NCBI RefSeq assembly: GCF_002843175.1
Contig: NZ_PJEO01000015.1
Coordinates: 62,001-126,000, forward strand
Direction: 5' to 3'
Source: Confluentibacter flavum
GTDB lineage: Bacteria; Bacteroidota; Bacteroidia; Flavobacteriales; Flavobacteriaceae
Length of the DNA: 64,000 bases
Of this stretch, positions 9,382-16,406 are shown one piece after another; position 1 is the stretch's first letter; each line of letters starts with the position of its first letter. The position numbers and the translations under genes are program-made. The notes beneath the pieces were generated by a model. The model did no database searches. It saw nothing but the letters and a program-made list of their open reading frames with translations, and had not been told where the DNA came from.

Positions 9382-10218
9382 ATGTCAAATACCATTTATA
9401 TAGGTTACGAGTTCAAAGTAAAGCCACTTGAACCAGGGGTTGAAATATTAATCGCAGAACTAGGGTATGCTGGTTTTGAAAGTTTTGTAGAGACGGAAGA
9501 AGGCGTTATGGCATACATTCAAAAAGATGAATGGAACGATGCCATTTTAGAAGATATTCAAATACTTGGTTCTGATGAATTTGAAATTGGCTATAGCTTC
9601 AATGACATTGAACCGGTAAATTGGAATGCGGAATGGGAGAAAAATTTTAATCCCATCATCGTTGATGGTGAATGTTCTGTTCGTGCGCCGTTTCATGAAA
9701 AACCAGATACAAAGTACGATATTATCATAGAGCCTAAAATGAGTTTTGGAACGGGCCATCATGAAACGACCCACATGATGATTCAGCATATTTTAAAAAC
9801 TGATTTACAAAACAAATCGGTTTTAGATATGGGTTGTGGTACGGGTGTTTTGGCTATTCTGGCCGAAATGAAAGGTGCCAAGCCTATTGATGCTGTTGAT
9901 TATGATAATTGGTGTTATTTGAACAGTTTAGAAAATGTTGAAAGGAACAATCGCAAACACATCACGGTTATAGAAGGTGATGCTTCTGTACTAAAAGGTA
10001 AAAAATATGATGTGATTATCGCTAACATCAATCGGAATATCTTATTAAACGATATGGGCACCTATGTATCATCATTAAATAAAAACGGCATGTTGTTTTT
10101 AAGTGGCTTTTATAATGATGATATTCCTACAATCCAAGCGGAATGTGAAAAATATAAGTTAAAATTTGCAGAAAAATTAGAAAGAAACAATTGGGTTTCA
10201 CTAAAATTTTTAAATTAG
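9382..10218 (+). CDS. prmA: Ribosomal protein L11 methyltransferase
   Basis: PrmA trimethylates lysines and the N-terminus of ribosomal protein L11 using SAM. The 278-residue protein carries the SAM-binding motif SVLDMGCGTGVLAILAEMKG, the upstream FGTGHHETTHMM segment that is a PrmA signature, and the IIANINRNILL motif IV. It lies 34 bases after tpiA and 50 bases before clpS, an order common in Flavobacteriaceae. Confidence 0.95.
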   Translation: MSNTIYIGYEFKVKPLEPGVEILIAELGYAGFESFVETEEGVMAYIQKDEWNDAILEDIQILGSDEFEIGYSFNDIEPVNWNAEWEKNFNPIIVDGECSVRAPFHEKPDTKYDIIIEPKMSFGTGHHETTHMMIQHILKTDLQNKSVLDMGCGTGVLAILAEMKGAKPIDAVDYDNWCYLNSLENVERNNRKHITVIEGDASVLKGKKYDVIIANINRNILLNDMGTYVSSLNKNGMLFLSGFYNDDIPTIQAECEKYKLKFAEKLERNNWVSLKFLN

Positions 10219-10268
10219 TAAACTAAATAGTTTTTCCTTTGAAAAATTCTTACACACAAATAAGAGCT

Positions 10269-10541
10269 ATGAGTACAAAAGAAAAAACCTCAGAATTATT
10301 ACTGGAAGAAAAAGTAAGCACTCAAAATGAAATTGTTCTTTATAATGATGATGTAAACACGTTTGATCATGTTATAGAAACACTCATTTATGCTTGTGAT
10401 CATACCATGGAACAAGCTGAGCAATGCTCCATCATTGTACATTATAAAGGACAATGTACCGTAAAAACAGGATTGTATGACGACTTAAAGCCGCGTTGTT
10501 CTATGTTATTGGAAGCGGGTTTAAGTGCTGAAATTATTTAA
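10269..10541 (+). CDS. clpS: ATP-dependent Clp protease adaptor ClpS
   Basis: ClpS delivers N-degron substrates to ClpAP or ClpCP. The 90-residue product from ATG 10269 (MSTKEKTS) has the core VLYNDDVNTFDHVIETL and the HYKGQCTVKTG strand that form the N-end-residue binding pocket. A TTG ten codons upstream is possible but adds an unconserved tail. It follows prmA on the same strand. Confidence 0.94.
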   Translation: MSTKEKTSELLLEEKVSTQNEIVLYNDDVNTFDHVIETLIYACDHTMEQAEQCSIIVHYKGQCTVKTGLYDDLKPRCSMLLEAGLSAEII

Positions 10542-10611
10542 AAACGTATTTATGTGATTCTACCTGTAGCACAACCACTACATTTTAAATCTTGTATTTT
10601 TAAAGTTGCTT

Positions 10612-10818
10612 TTATTTTTTTACTTTACATGTATTCATGCCTAATGCTAGGTAAAGCGGACAAAAACTAATAAAACTAGTTAGCACAAAAACAACAGCAA
10701 AGGCCATTAAAATATAGGCTAAAGTACCTTCAATAGTATTTGTAAAATATAATACTGCAATAGCGATCGCAATTAAGATCCTAATGCCTCTGTCTAAATC
10801 ACCCATGTTTTTTTTCAT
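10612..10818 (-). CDS. DUF2892 (YgaP-like) small membrane protein
   Basis: The 68-residue protein begins with the DUF2892 signature MGDLDRGIRILIAIAIAV and has two hydrophobic helices (about 10-27 and 33-52), ending in CPLYLALGMNTC. YgaP-like membrane domains are often fused to or encoded beside rhodaneses, and here the gene lies 21 bases after the rhodanese-containing gene on the same strand. It is the last gene of the sulfur module. A role in sulfane sulfur handling is inferred from context only. Confidence 0.88.
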   Translation of the reverse strand: MKKNMGDLDRGIRILIAIAIAVLYFTNTIEGTLAYILMAFAVVFVLTSFISFCPLYLALGMNTCKVKK

Positions 10819-10839
10819 TTTAATAAATTTAAGTTAGAA

Positions 10840-12252
10840 TTAAAGAGTTGTTGGACAAACGTAATCTGATAATGGAACACCTGTCTTTTTAAGTGTTTCA
10901 ATACCTCCAGTAATGTCAATTAGATTATTGAATCCCCTTGCTTTTAATATCGATGTTGCTATAGCAGACCGATAGCCGCCCGCACAATGAATATAATATG
11001 TTTTGTCTTTACTTATGGCATGCATGTTTTGGTTAATATAATCCAGTGCAAAATGTTTAACATTCTTTCCTTTTAGATGTGTGGATTGGTATTCGCCATC
11101 TTTTCTAACATCAAGTACATTCAAATCTTCTTCTTTAAATCGGTTTGAAAATGCTTCTGCTGAAATGGATTCTAATGTTTCAACATCTTTTCCTGATGCC
11201 CCCCAAGTATCAAAACCACCTTTTAAAAAGCCCAATGTATTATCATAACCCACACGAGATAATCGTGTAACGGTTTCTTTTTCTTGGCCAATTGGAGTCA
11301 CCAGTAAAATGGGTTGTTTTAAGTCGGTTATTAATGCCCCAACCCAAGGCGCGAAGGCACCATTTAAGCCAATAAAAATTGAATTTGGAATATGTCCTTT
11401 TGCAAATTCCTGTTCGGTTCTAACATCCAAAACCAATGCATTTTCATGGTTAGCAATAATTTCAAAATCGTTTGCAGATAATGCGATATTTCCTTTTTTT
11501 AGAACGGTTTCAAAGGCATCATAACCTGTTTTATTCATCATGGCATTTTTAGCAAAGTATTGCGGCGGCGGCAGAATACCATCCAAAACCTCTTTTACGA
11601 ACTCTTCTTTAGTCATATCAGCCCTTAGCGCATAATTGGTTTTTTTCTGTTCCCCAAGAATGCCAACGGTATCTTTACTTAAGTTTTTACCGCATGCCGA
11701 TCCTGCACCATGTGCAGGGTAGACAATAACATCATCAGCTAACGGCATAATTTTATTTCGTAACGAGTCATAAAGCATAGCAGCTAAATCTTCTTTAGTA
11801 AGATCGGATTTAATAGCCAAATCGGGTCTGCCAACATCACCTAAAAACAAGGTGTCTCCAGAAAAAATCGCATGATCTTTTCCGTTTTTATCAATTAGTA
11901 AATAGGTAGCAGATTCTAAAGTATGACCAGGTGTATGAAGCACTTTTATAGTAATGTTTCCTAATTTGAATGTTTCATTATCTTTAGCGATATAGGCTTC
12001 ATAATCAGTTTTTGCAGTCGGACCAAATATGATTTTAGCACCTGTTTTTTTTGCTAAGTCGATATGGCCAGAAACAAAATCGGCATGAAAGTGGGTTTCA
12101 AATATATATTTAATTTTCGCATGTTCATTGGCGGCTTTATCAACATATTGTTGGGTTTCCCTAAGGGGGTCAATAATAGCAACTTCACCATTAGATTCTA
12201 TATAATAGGCACCTTGTGCTAAACATCCTGTATAAATTTGTTCTATTCTCAT
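10840..12252 (-). CDS. Metallo-beta-lactamase fold hydrolase with two rhodanese domains
   Basis: The 470-residue protein has an N-terminal metallo-beta-lactamase domain (metal motif THFHADFVSGH, then HTPGHT and FSGDTLF) of the persulfide-dioxygenase/glyoxalase II type, followed by two rhodanese domains. The first (about 270-355) has lost the catalytic Cys (LLVTPIGQE). The second (about 375-460) keeps it in HCAGGYR. Such fusions oxidise glutathione or low-molecular-weight persulfide to sulfite and handle sulfane sulfur. Start chosen at ATG 12252; another ATG lies two codons upstream. It is part of the sulfur operon with TauE and YeeE. Confidence 0.9.
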   Translation of the reverse strand: MRIEQIYTGCLAQGAYYIESNGEVAIIDPLRETQQYVDKAANEHAKIKYIFETHFHADFVSGHIDLAKKTGAKIIFGPTAKTDYEAYIAKDNETFKLGNITIKVLHTPGHTLESATYLLIDKNGKDHAIFSGDTLFLGDVGRPDLAIKSDLTKEDLAAMLYDSLRNKIMPLADDVIVYPAHGAGSACGKNLSKDTVGILGEQKKTNYALRADMTKEEFVKEVLDGILPPPQYFAKNAMMNKTGYDAFETVLKKGNIALSANDFEIIANHENALVLDVRTEQEFAKGHIPNSIFIGLNGAFAPWVGALITDLKQPILLVTPIGQEKETVTRLSRVGYDNTLGFLKGGFDTWGASGKDVETLESISAEAFSNRFKEEDLNVLDVRKDGEYQSTHLKGKNVKHFALDYINQNMHAISKDKTYYIHCAGGYRSAIATSILKARGFNNLIDITGGIETLKKTGVPLSDYVCPTTL

Positions 12253-12263
12253 TCCCATCCTAA

Positions 12264-12280
12264 CCTTCCCTAAGGGAAGG
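12264..12280. repeat. CCTTCCC/GGGAAGG hairpin upstream of the MBL-rhodanese gene
   Basis: A perfect 7-bp inverted repeat with a 3-base loop lies between the TauE gene and the MBL-rhodanese start. On the transcribed strand it is not followed by a U-tract, so it looks like a dispersed intergenic repeat or leader hairpin rather than a terminator. Confidence 0.5.
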
Positions 12281-12367
12281 GATTTATTTTAGTTATTAAT
12301 TAAAAAATATTTTATTAAAAGTACGAAATAGATTAGAGTTGGTCTGTAACTTAAGTCACATTAATTG

Positions 12368-13156
12368 CTATAGTTCTTTGTATATGATATAAATAGCCAT
12401 TAAAAATGTGAAATAGCCAAATGCCCTTTTAAGGATGTTATTGGAAATATATTTTGAAAGGCTACCACCAACTATAATTCCTATTATAGTCAAAAATGAA
12501 AAGAACAATAAAAATTTCCAATCAATATAAAGGTTATGCAAATCGCCCATAAAGCCTATCAACGAATTTATGGCAATAATGACTAATGATGTACCTACGG
12601 CTTTTTTCATGGGTAAATGTGCCCAAAGCACTAAGGCGGGAACATAAAGAAAACCGCCACCAGCTCCAATAATTCCTGTAATAGTCCCTATAATTATGCC
12701 TTGAATAAACGTTTTGTAATAGGGTTGATTCACGTAAATAAGGGTGTCTTCCTTAGTGTTTCTTATCATGGAAAATGAAGCAAGAATCATGATAATAGCA
12801 AAGAATATCATAATGGTCATATTCTTGGTAATAGCAAAATCACCCATAGTAAAAAGCGTTTCTGGAATGGCATGCACTAAATACCGTCTTGAAAAATATA
12901 CCGCCAAAAATGAAGGAAATGAAAATGCGATGCCTGTTTTAAAATCAACAAGCTTTTTTCGATGTTTTTGAACAACACCCACTAGCGATGATGAGCCAAC
13001 TACAAAAAGGGAATAGGCTGTCGCCACGATAGGGCTAAAACCTAATAAATATACCAATAGAGGAACTGTTAAAATAGAACCACCGCCACCTACTAGTCCT
13101 AAAACCAAGCCTACAACTAAGGCTCCTATATATCCAAGGACTTCGGTTGCTTCCAT
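12368..13156 (-). CDS. TauE/SafE family sulfite/sulfur-anion exporter
   Basis: The 262-residue polytopic protein has about eight hydrophobic helices and the two inverted half-repeats of the TauE/SafE family (GLVGGGGSILTVPLLVYL near the N-terminus and GIIGAGGGFLYVPALVL near residue 160). Family members move sulfite, sulfoacetate or related anions. Next to the persulfide-dioxygenase-like enzyme, sulfite export is the natural inference. It starts one base after the preceding DUF6691 gene, so the two are coupled. Confidence 0.92.
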   Translation of the reverse strand: MEATEVLGYIGALVVGLVLGLVGGGGSILTVPLLVYLLGFSPIVATAYSLFVVGSSSLVGVVQKHRKKLVDFKTGIAFSFPSFLAVYFSRRYLVHAIPETLFTMGDFAITKNMTIMIFFAIIMILASFSMIRNTKEDTLIYVNQPYYKTFIQGIIIGTITGIIGAGGGFLYVPALVLWAHLPMKKAVGTSLVIIAINSLIGFMGDLHNLYIDWKFLLFFSFLTIIGIIVGGSLSKYISNNILKRAFGYFTFLMAIYIIYKEL

Positions 13157-13157
13157 G

Positions 13158-13571
13158 TTAATGGGGTAGTTTGTTCTTTAAAACACCATATAAAAAAGTT
13201 CCAACTAAAGCAGATGCTATTGCAATAAGCATAGAAAAAACACCAGTGCCCAATAGTATATACATGGGGCCAGGGCATGCACCAATGAGTGCCCAACCCA
13301 ATCCGAAAATAGAACCACCAACTATATATCTTATAAAGCCTTTGTCTTTTGAAGTAAAATTAATGGTTTCGTTTTGAGTGTTTTTAATAGTTCCTTTTTT
13401 AGAAATAAAAAAAAACAATATCCCTAAAAGAACAGCGGTCCCGATGATGCCATACATGTGAAAGGATTGAAACCGGAACATTTCATAAATACGATACCAT
13501 GAAACAGCCTCCGACTTCACTAAAACGATTCCGAAAAATATACCGACCAATAAAAATTTAAGATGCTTCAT
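13158..13571 (-). CDS. DUF6691/YeeE-YedE half transporter (C-terminal half type)
   Basis: From ATG 13571 (MKHLKFLLVGIFFG) the product is 137 residues with four hydrophobic helices and the conserved GACPGP motif (GWALIGACPGPMYIL). A much earlier in-frame start exists but would overlap the upstream gene by over 120 bases, so it is rejected. YeeE/YedE proteins are thiosulfate/sulfur-compound permeases, and this split form pairs with the gene just upstream. The two genes are separated by two bases. Confidence 0.9.
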   Translation of the reverse strand: MKHLKFLLVGIFFGIVLVKSEAVSWYRIYEMFRFQSFHMYGIIGTAVLLGILFFFISKKGTIKNTQNETINFTSKDKGFIRYIVGGSIFGLGWALIGACPGPMYILLGTGVFSMLIAIASALVGTFLYGVLKNKLPH

Positions 13572-13573
13572 AA

Positions 13574-14131
13574 TTAAAATATTAGTGGTAATATCAGGTT
13601 CGTCATAACCAAACCTCCAATAAAAAAGCCTATTACGGCTATTAATGAAGGTTTTTGTAAGCTGCTTAATCCCGTAATGGCATGCCCCGAAGTACATCCG
13701 TCTGCATAGCGTGTTCCAAAACCAACTAAAAGACCGCCCATAATTAAGATGAGAAGACCTTTGCCAGACATTATAGATTCATAATCATACAATTCATTAG
13801 GAACTAAAGTGGTACCTGGATTGTTAAATCCTAGGGCTGCTAGTTCCGAAATGGTTTTAGGGTTTAGGTTGGTAACGGCGTCATTAGACAGAAAATTAAC
13901 GGCAATATAACCGCCAATAATAGCACCAATTACAACAACCAGATTCCAAGATTGTTCTTTCCAATCAACTTTAAAGAAGTCTGAAAATTTATTGGCACCC
14001 AACATGGTGCACATGGTTTTAAGGTTGGATGACATACCAAAAGTTTTTCCGAAATAAACAAGAAGAGCCATTACCAAAGCAATTAATGGGCCAGAGACAT
14101 ACCATGGCCATGGGTTTAAAATAAAATTCAT
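13574..14131 (-). CDS. YeeE/YedE family transporter (N-terminal half type)
   Basis: The 185-residue membrane protein has about five hydrophobic segments and the conserved cysteine motif RYADGCTSGHAITG (Cys146). In known YeeE-type thiosulfate transporters such cysteines line the conduction path. It is the first structural gene of the sulfur module, transcribed leftward after the Crp-like regulator. The 80-base gap upstream contains an AT-rich stretch with TGTTACGTATGTGATA, a possible but unproven Crp/Fnr-type site. Confidence 0.9.
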   Translation of the reverse strand: MNFILNPWPWYVSGPLIALVMALLVYFGKTFGMSSNLKTMCTMLGANKFSDFFKVDWKEQSWNLVVVIGAIIGGYIAVNFLSNDAVTNLNPKTISELAALGFNNPGTTLVPNELYDYESIMSGKGLLILIMGGLLVGFGTRYADGCTSGHAITGLSSLQKPSLIAVIGFFIGGLVMTNLILPLIF

Positions 14132-14211
14132 ACCTGATAAATTAGAGTAAATATATAATGAAGTTAAACTTCGGTTTGTAATAAATGTTACGTATGTGAT
14201 ATATGTTGATT

Positions 14212-14844
14212 TTAAACCAATACTTCTATTTTATTACGGCTTATTTTAATTTTATGCTCGTTTTCAAGTTGTTTTAAAAGTCGGGAAATAACAACTCTTG
14301 AAGTATGTAAATCTTCTGCTATATCTTGATGTTTTGTGTCCAGTGTATTGCTGTCGTGAAGCATCACTTTGTTTTTTAGGTATTTTAAAAGACGCTCGTC
14401 CATTTTCATAAAAGCTAAAGTATCAATGGTTTCTAGCATTTCATTAAAACGGGTTTGGTAGCTTTCTAAAATAAAGTTGCGCCAACTTTCATTGGAGTGA
14501 AACCATTTTTGCATGTATTCTACGGGAATCATAACCAAATAGGAATCTATTTCTGCAACGGCTCGAATTTTACTTTTTGTTGTACCCATGCAACAGGCAA
14601 GCGACATGGTGCAGGTTTCACCAGCTTCCAAGAAATAAATTAGTAAATCGTCGCCTTCGTCATCCCCTCTAAGAATTTTAATACTGCCACTAAGTAGTAA
14701 CGGTATGTATTTTAGAGGCTGATCGACATCTATTATGATGTCATCTTTTGAAAAATGCCTAAATAAACCTACTTCTAAAATTTCTTTGATGAGGGTTTCA
14801 TCCAAAATATGATGAAACTTTTGGTGTACCAATTCGTTTGTCAT
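14212..14844 (-). CDS. Crp/Fnr family transcriptional regulator
   Basis: The 210-residue protein has an N-terminal cyclic-nucleotide-binding-like beta barrel (about 30-120) and a C-terminal winged helix with recognition region HQDIAEDLHTSRVVISRLLKQLE. Two adjacent cysteines (ACCMG) lie in the barrel, but there is no N-terminal Fnr-type cysteine cluster, so the ligand is unknown. Its place at the head of the sulfur module suggests it controls these genes, possibly sensing persulfide or redox state. Confidence 0.9.
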   Translation of the reverse strand: MTNELVHQKFHHILDETLIKEILEVGLFRHFSKDDIIIDVDQPLKYIPLLLSGSIKILRGDDEGDDLLIYFLEAGETCTMSLACCMGTTKSKIRAVAEIDSYLVMIPVEYMQKWFHSNESWRNFILESYQTRFNEMLETIDTLAFMKMDERLLKYLKNKVMLHDSNTLDTKHQDIAEDLHTSRVVISRLLKQLENEHKIKISRNKIEVLV

Positions 14845-14882
14845 ACGTAAAGATAATCATTTTATAAAATTGAAATAAATTG

Positions 14883-14915
14883 TTTGGTAGAGAATTAATA
14901 AAAATACTATATTTG
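14883..14915 (+). promoter_or_regulatory. Promoter of tRNA-Arg (TTTG-N21-TANNTTTG)
   Basis: A TTTG at 14883-14886 and TATATTTG at 14908-14915 match the Bacteroidota -33/-7 consensus with a 21-base spacer. Transcription would start about 7 bases later, just before the tRNA at 14929. Confidence 0.75.
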
Positions 14916-14928
14916 CACCCACAAAAAA

Positions 14929-15002
14929 GGCCTCGTGGCGCAACTGAATAGCGCACTTGATTACGGCTCAAGAGGTTACTGGTTTGAATCCAGTCGAGGT
15001 CA
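14929..15002 (+). tRNA. tRNA-Arg (anticodon ACG)
   Basis: The 74-base cloverleaf has acceptor arms GGCCTCG/CGAGGTC (one G-U pair), D stem GCGC/GCGC, anticodon stem CTTGA/TCAAG around loop TTACGGC, and T stem ACTGG/CCAGT with TTTGAAT loop. The anticodon ACG (wobble A, normally edited to inosine) reads CGN arginine codons. Its last 12 bases plus one are duplicated at 41,610-41,622, making it the insertion site of the integrative element. The tRNA itself is left intact. Confidence 0.97.
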
Positions 15003-15003
15003 C
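14991..15003 (+). repeat. attL: 13-bp core CAGTCGAGGTCAC
   Basis: This is the 3' end of the tRNA-Arg (T-arm and acceptor strand). The identical 13 bases recur in the same orientation at 41,610-41,622, next to the integrase gene. The flanks differ on both sides of both copies, so 13 bp is the full exact core. Confidence 0.92.
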
Positions 15004-15008
15004 AATAC

Positions 15009-15053
15009 AATCCTTAACATCCTTTATTCACAAGGTGTTGAGGATTTTTTTTA
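15009..15053 (+). terminator. Rho-independent terminator after tRNA-Arg, supplied by the element
   Basis: AATCCTTAACATC (15009-15021) pairs with GGTGTTGAGGATT (15034-15046), with two G-U pairs, and is followed by a T-tract. It lies just inside attL, so the inserted element provides the terminator for the host tRNA. Confidence 0.8.
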
Positions 15054-15059
15054 TCTTCG

Positions 15060-15081
15060 TTTGACTTTTTTTTGACCACAT
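15060..15081. promoter_or_regulatory. Left-end integrase arm-site candidate (TTTGACCACAT)
   Basis: TTTGACCACAT at 15071-15081, preceded by a partial TTTGAC at 15060-15065, repeats the motif found twice at the right end (41487-41507). Matching short repeats inside both ends of a tyrosine-recombinase element suggest arm-type integrase or excisionase binding sites. Confidence 0.5.
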
Positions 15082-15090
15082 TCTTTTATT

Positions 15091-16017
15091 ATGTCAATAT
15101 ACTATTTAAATAATAATTTTCCACTATATCATTTTAAGTTATTTGAAAACAGAAGTTTAAGTAGTTTTGATGACTACGAAAATAGCTTACTTTTTGATAT
15201 TATAAATAAGGAAATTGTTAAAGATGATTCAGAAAAATTATTTACTGTAAGAGATATTGCCCCAAAAATGTTTTTTTATAATGCAAGAAGTAAAGTTGGT
15301 TATGATTTACTTTTTTACTTATTAACTATTTATCCAACTTTCTCATTTTATAATATTGATATTGATGCTTGGAAAGAACTCAAAGGAGTGTTTATACAGG
15401 ATTTGCCACAAACAGATAAAGTGCTTTTAAAGAATTTATTGAATTTCAAGCTCGATAAGGATTTCTTAAATAAGGAAATGCTGAGATTAAGTAAAGTTAA
15501 TAATTTTGAAATTGATGTTGAAAATATTTATAAAGATTTACTTAATTCATATTATAAATACTGTTTTGTGATTTTTTGCAAATCGATTGATTTTAAATTT
15601 GGAATTACACGGGATAATATTACATATGAAAAAGAATTTAGAGTTGACTTTAAAAATTTAAAAAGAGATTTTTTAAAAAATATCAAAAATTTAAAGAAAT
15701 CAAAAATCGACGTAAAAACACTTACAACTTCAATTGGATTCATTGATAATTTATTAGTTAGTTCAAAATGTAATAGTACAGAGGAGGCATTAACCTTTTT
15801 AGATGATATAATTAAATATAATACTGCAAGAAGTGCAGAACGAATGATATATTCTAGTTTTAAATCAAATTTTGTTAAAAAGAATAATATAACCTCGAAC
15901 AGATATAATAAGGAATTGAGAACATTGTTTAACAATATAAATAAACCGCTTTTTCATAGTAGAGATATTGAAAGCTTGGACAAAGAAAAGCTCAGAGATA
16001 TACAAAAGCATCTATAA
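15091..16017 (+). CDS. Hypothetical protein, first gene inside attL
   Basis: A 308-residue, lysine-, asparagine- and phenylalanine-rich protein with no signal peptide or membrane helix and no motif I recognise. It looks mostly alpha-helical, with charged segments such as FKNLKRDFLKNIKNLKKSK. The ATG at 15091 lies about 90 bases inside the left attachment site. A terminator-like hairpin follows. Being the outermost left gene it could be element-maintenance or cargo; the sequence does not decide. Confidence 0.7.
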   Translation: MSIYYLNNNFPLYHFKLFENRSLSSFDDYENSLLFDIINKEIVKDDSEKLFTVRDIAPKMFFYNARSKVGYDLLFYLLTIYPTFSFYNIDIDAWKELKGVFIQDLPQTDKVLLKNLLNFKLDKDFLNKEMLRLSKVNNFEIDVENIYKDLLNSYYKYCFVIFCKSIDFKFGITRDNITYEKEFRVDFKNLKRDFLKNIKNLKKSKIDVKTLTTSIGFIDNLLVSSKCNSTEEALTFLDDIIKYNTARSAERMIYSSFKSNFVKKNNITSNRYNKELRTLFNNINKPLFHSRDIESLDKEKLRDIQKHL

Positions 16018-16037
16018 CTTTTAGCATAGTAGAAAAT

Positions 16038-16085
16038 AAAATCGGAATAGAATTGATGGTTTGCCATTGAATCTGTTCCGATTTT
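16038..16085 (+). terminator. Hairpin terminator after the first island gene
   Basis: AAAATCGGAA (16038-16047) pairs perfectly with TTCCGATTTT (16076-16085), with further partial pairing inside (TTGATGG/CCATTGAA), followed by a TTCTTTTT tract. It separates the 15091 gene from the HTH gene. Confidence 0.75.
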
Positions 16086-16131
16086 TCTTTTTAATCGCAT
16101 CATATATTTATGAAAAATATGAATGTAGATT

Positions 16132-16326
16132 ATGGAAAGAATAACAATTTCAAGAAAAAAATGTACAGAACAACTGGGGCTAAGTATTAGAACAATTGAT
16201 AGGTATTTGTCAGAAGGGCGGTTTGAAGCCTTTAAACCAGCTTACAGTACTAGGGTGTTAATTTACGAGGACACAGTTACAGAAGAAAATCTTAAAGCTA
16301 TTAAGCCTAAATATAAAAATTGGTAA
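16132..16326 (+). CDS. Small helix-turn-helix DNA-binding protein (excisionase-like)
   Basis: A 64-residue protein of the HTH_17/excisionase type: RKKCTEQLGLSIRTIDRYLSEGRFEAFKP is a helix-turn-helix followed by the wing typical of MerR-like excisionases. It lies directly upstream of the polymerase-like gene. It could act as a recombination directionality factor or as a regulator of replication genes. No partner motif settles this. Confidence 0.75.
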   Translation: MERITISRKKCTEQLGLSIRTIDRYLSEGRFEAFKPAYSTRVLIYEDTVTEENLKAIKPKYKNW

Positions 16327-16406
16327 ACAATAATTCGTTTTTAATCTAAAAGGCGCGAATCAAACCAACTTAAACCAGATTGATAAAACATCAAAACTGC
16401 TGAGAA

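Noticed and set aside
15552-15935. 127-codon minus-strand ORF inside the first island gene
   Set aside because: Antisense shadow in AT-rich DNA with hydrophobic low-complexity translation.
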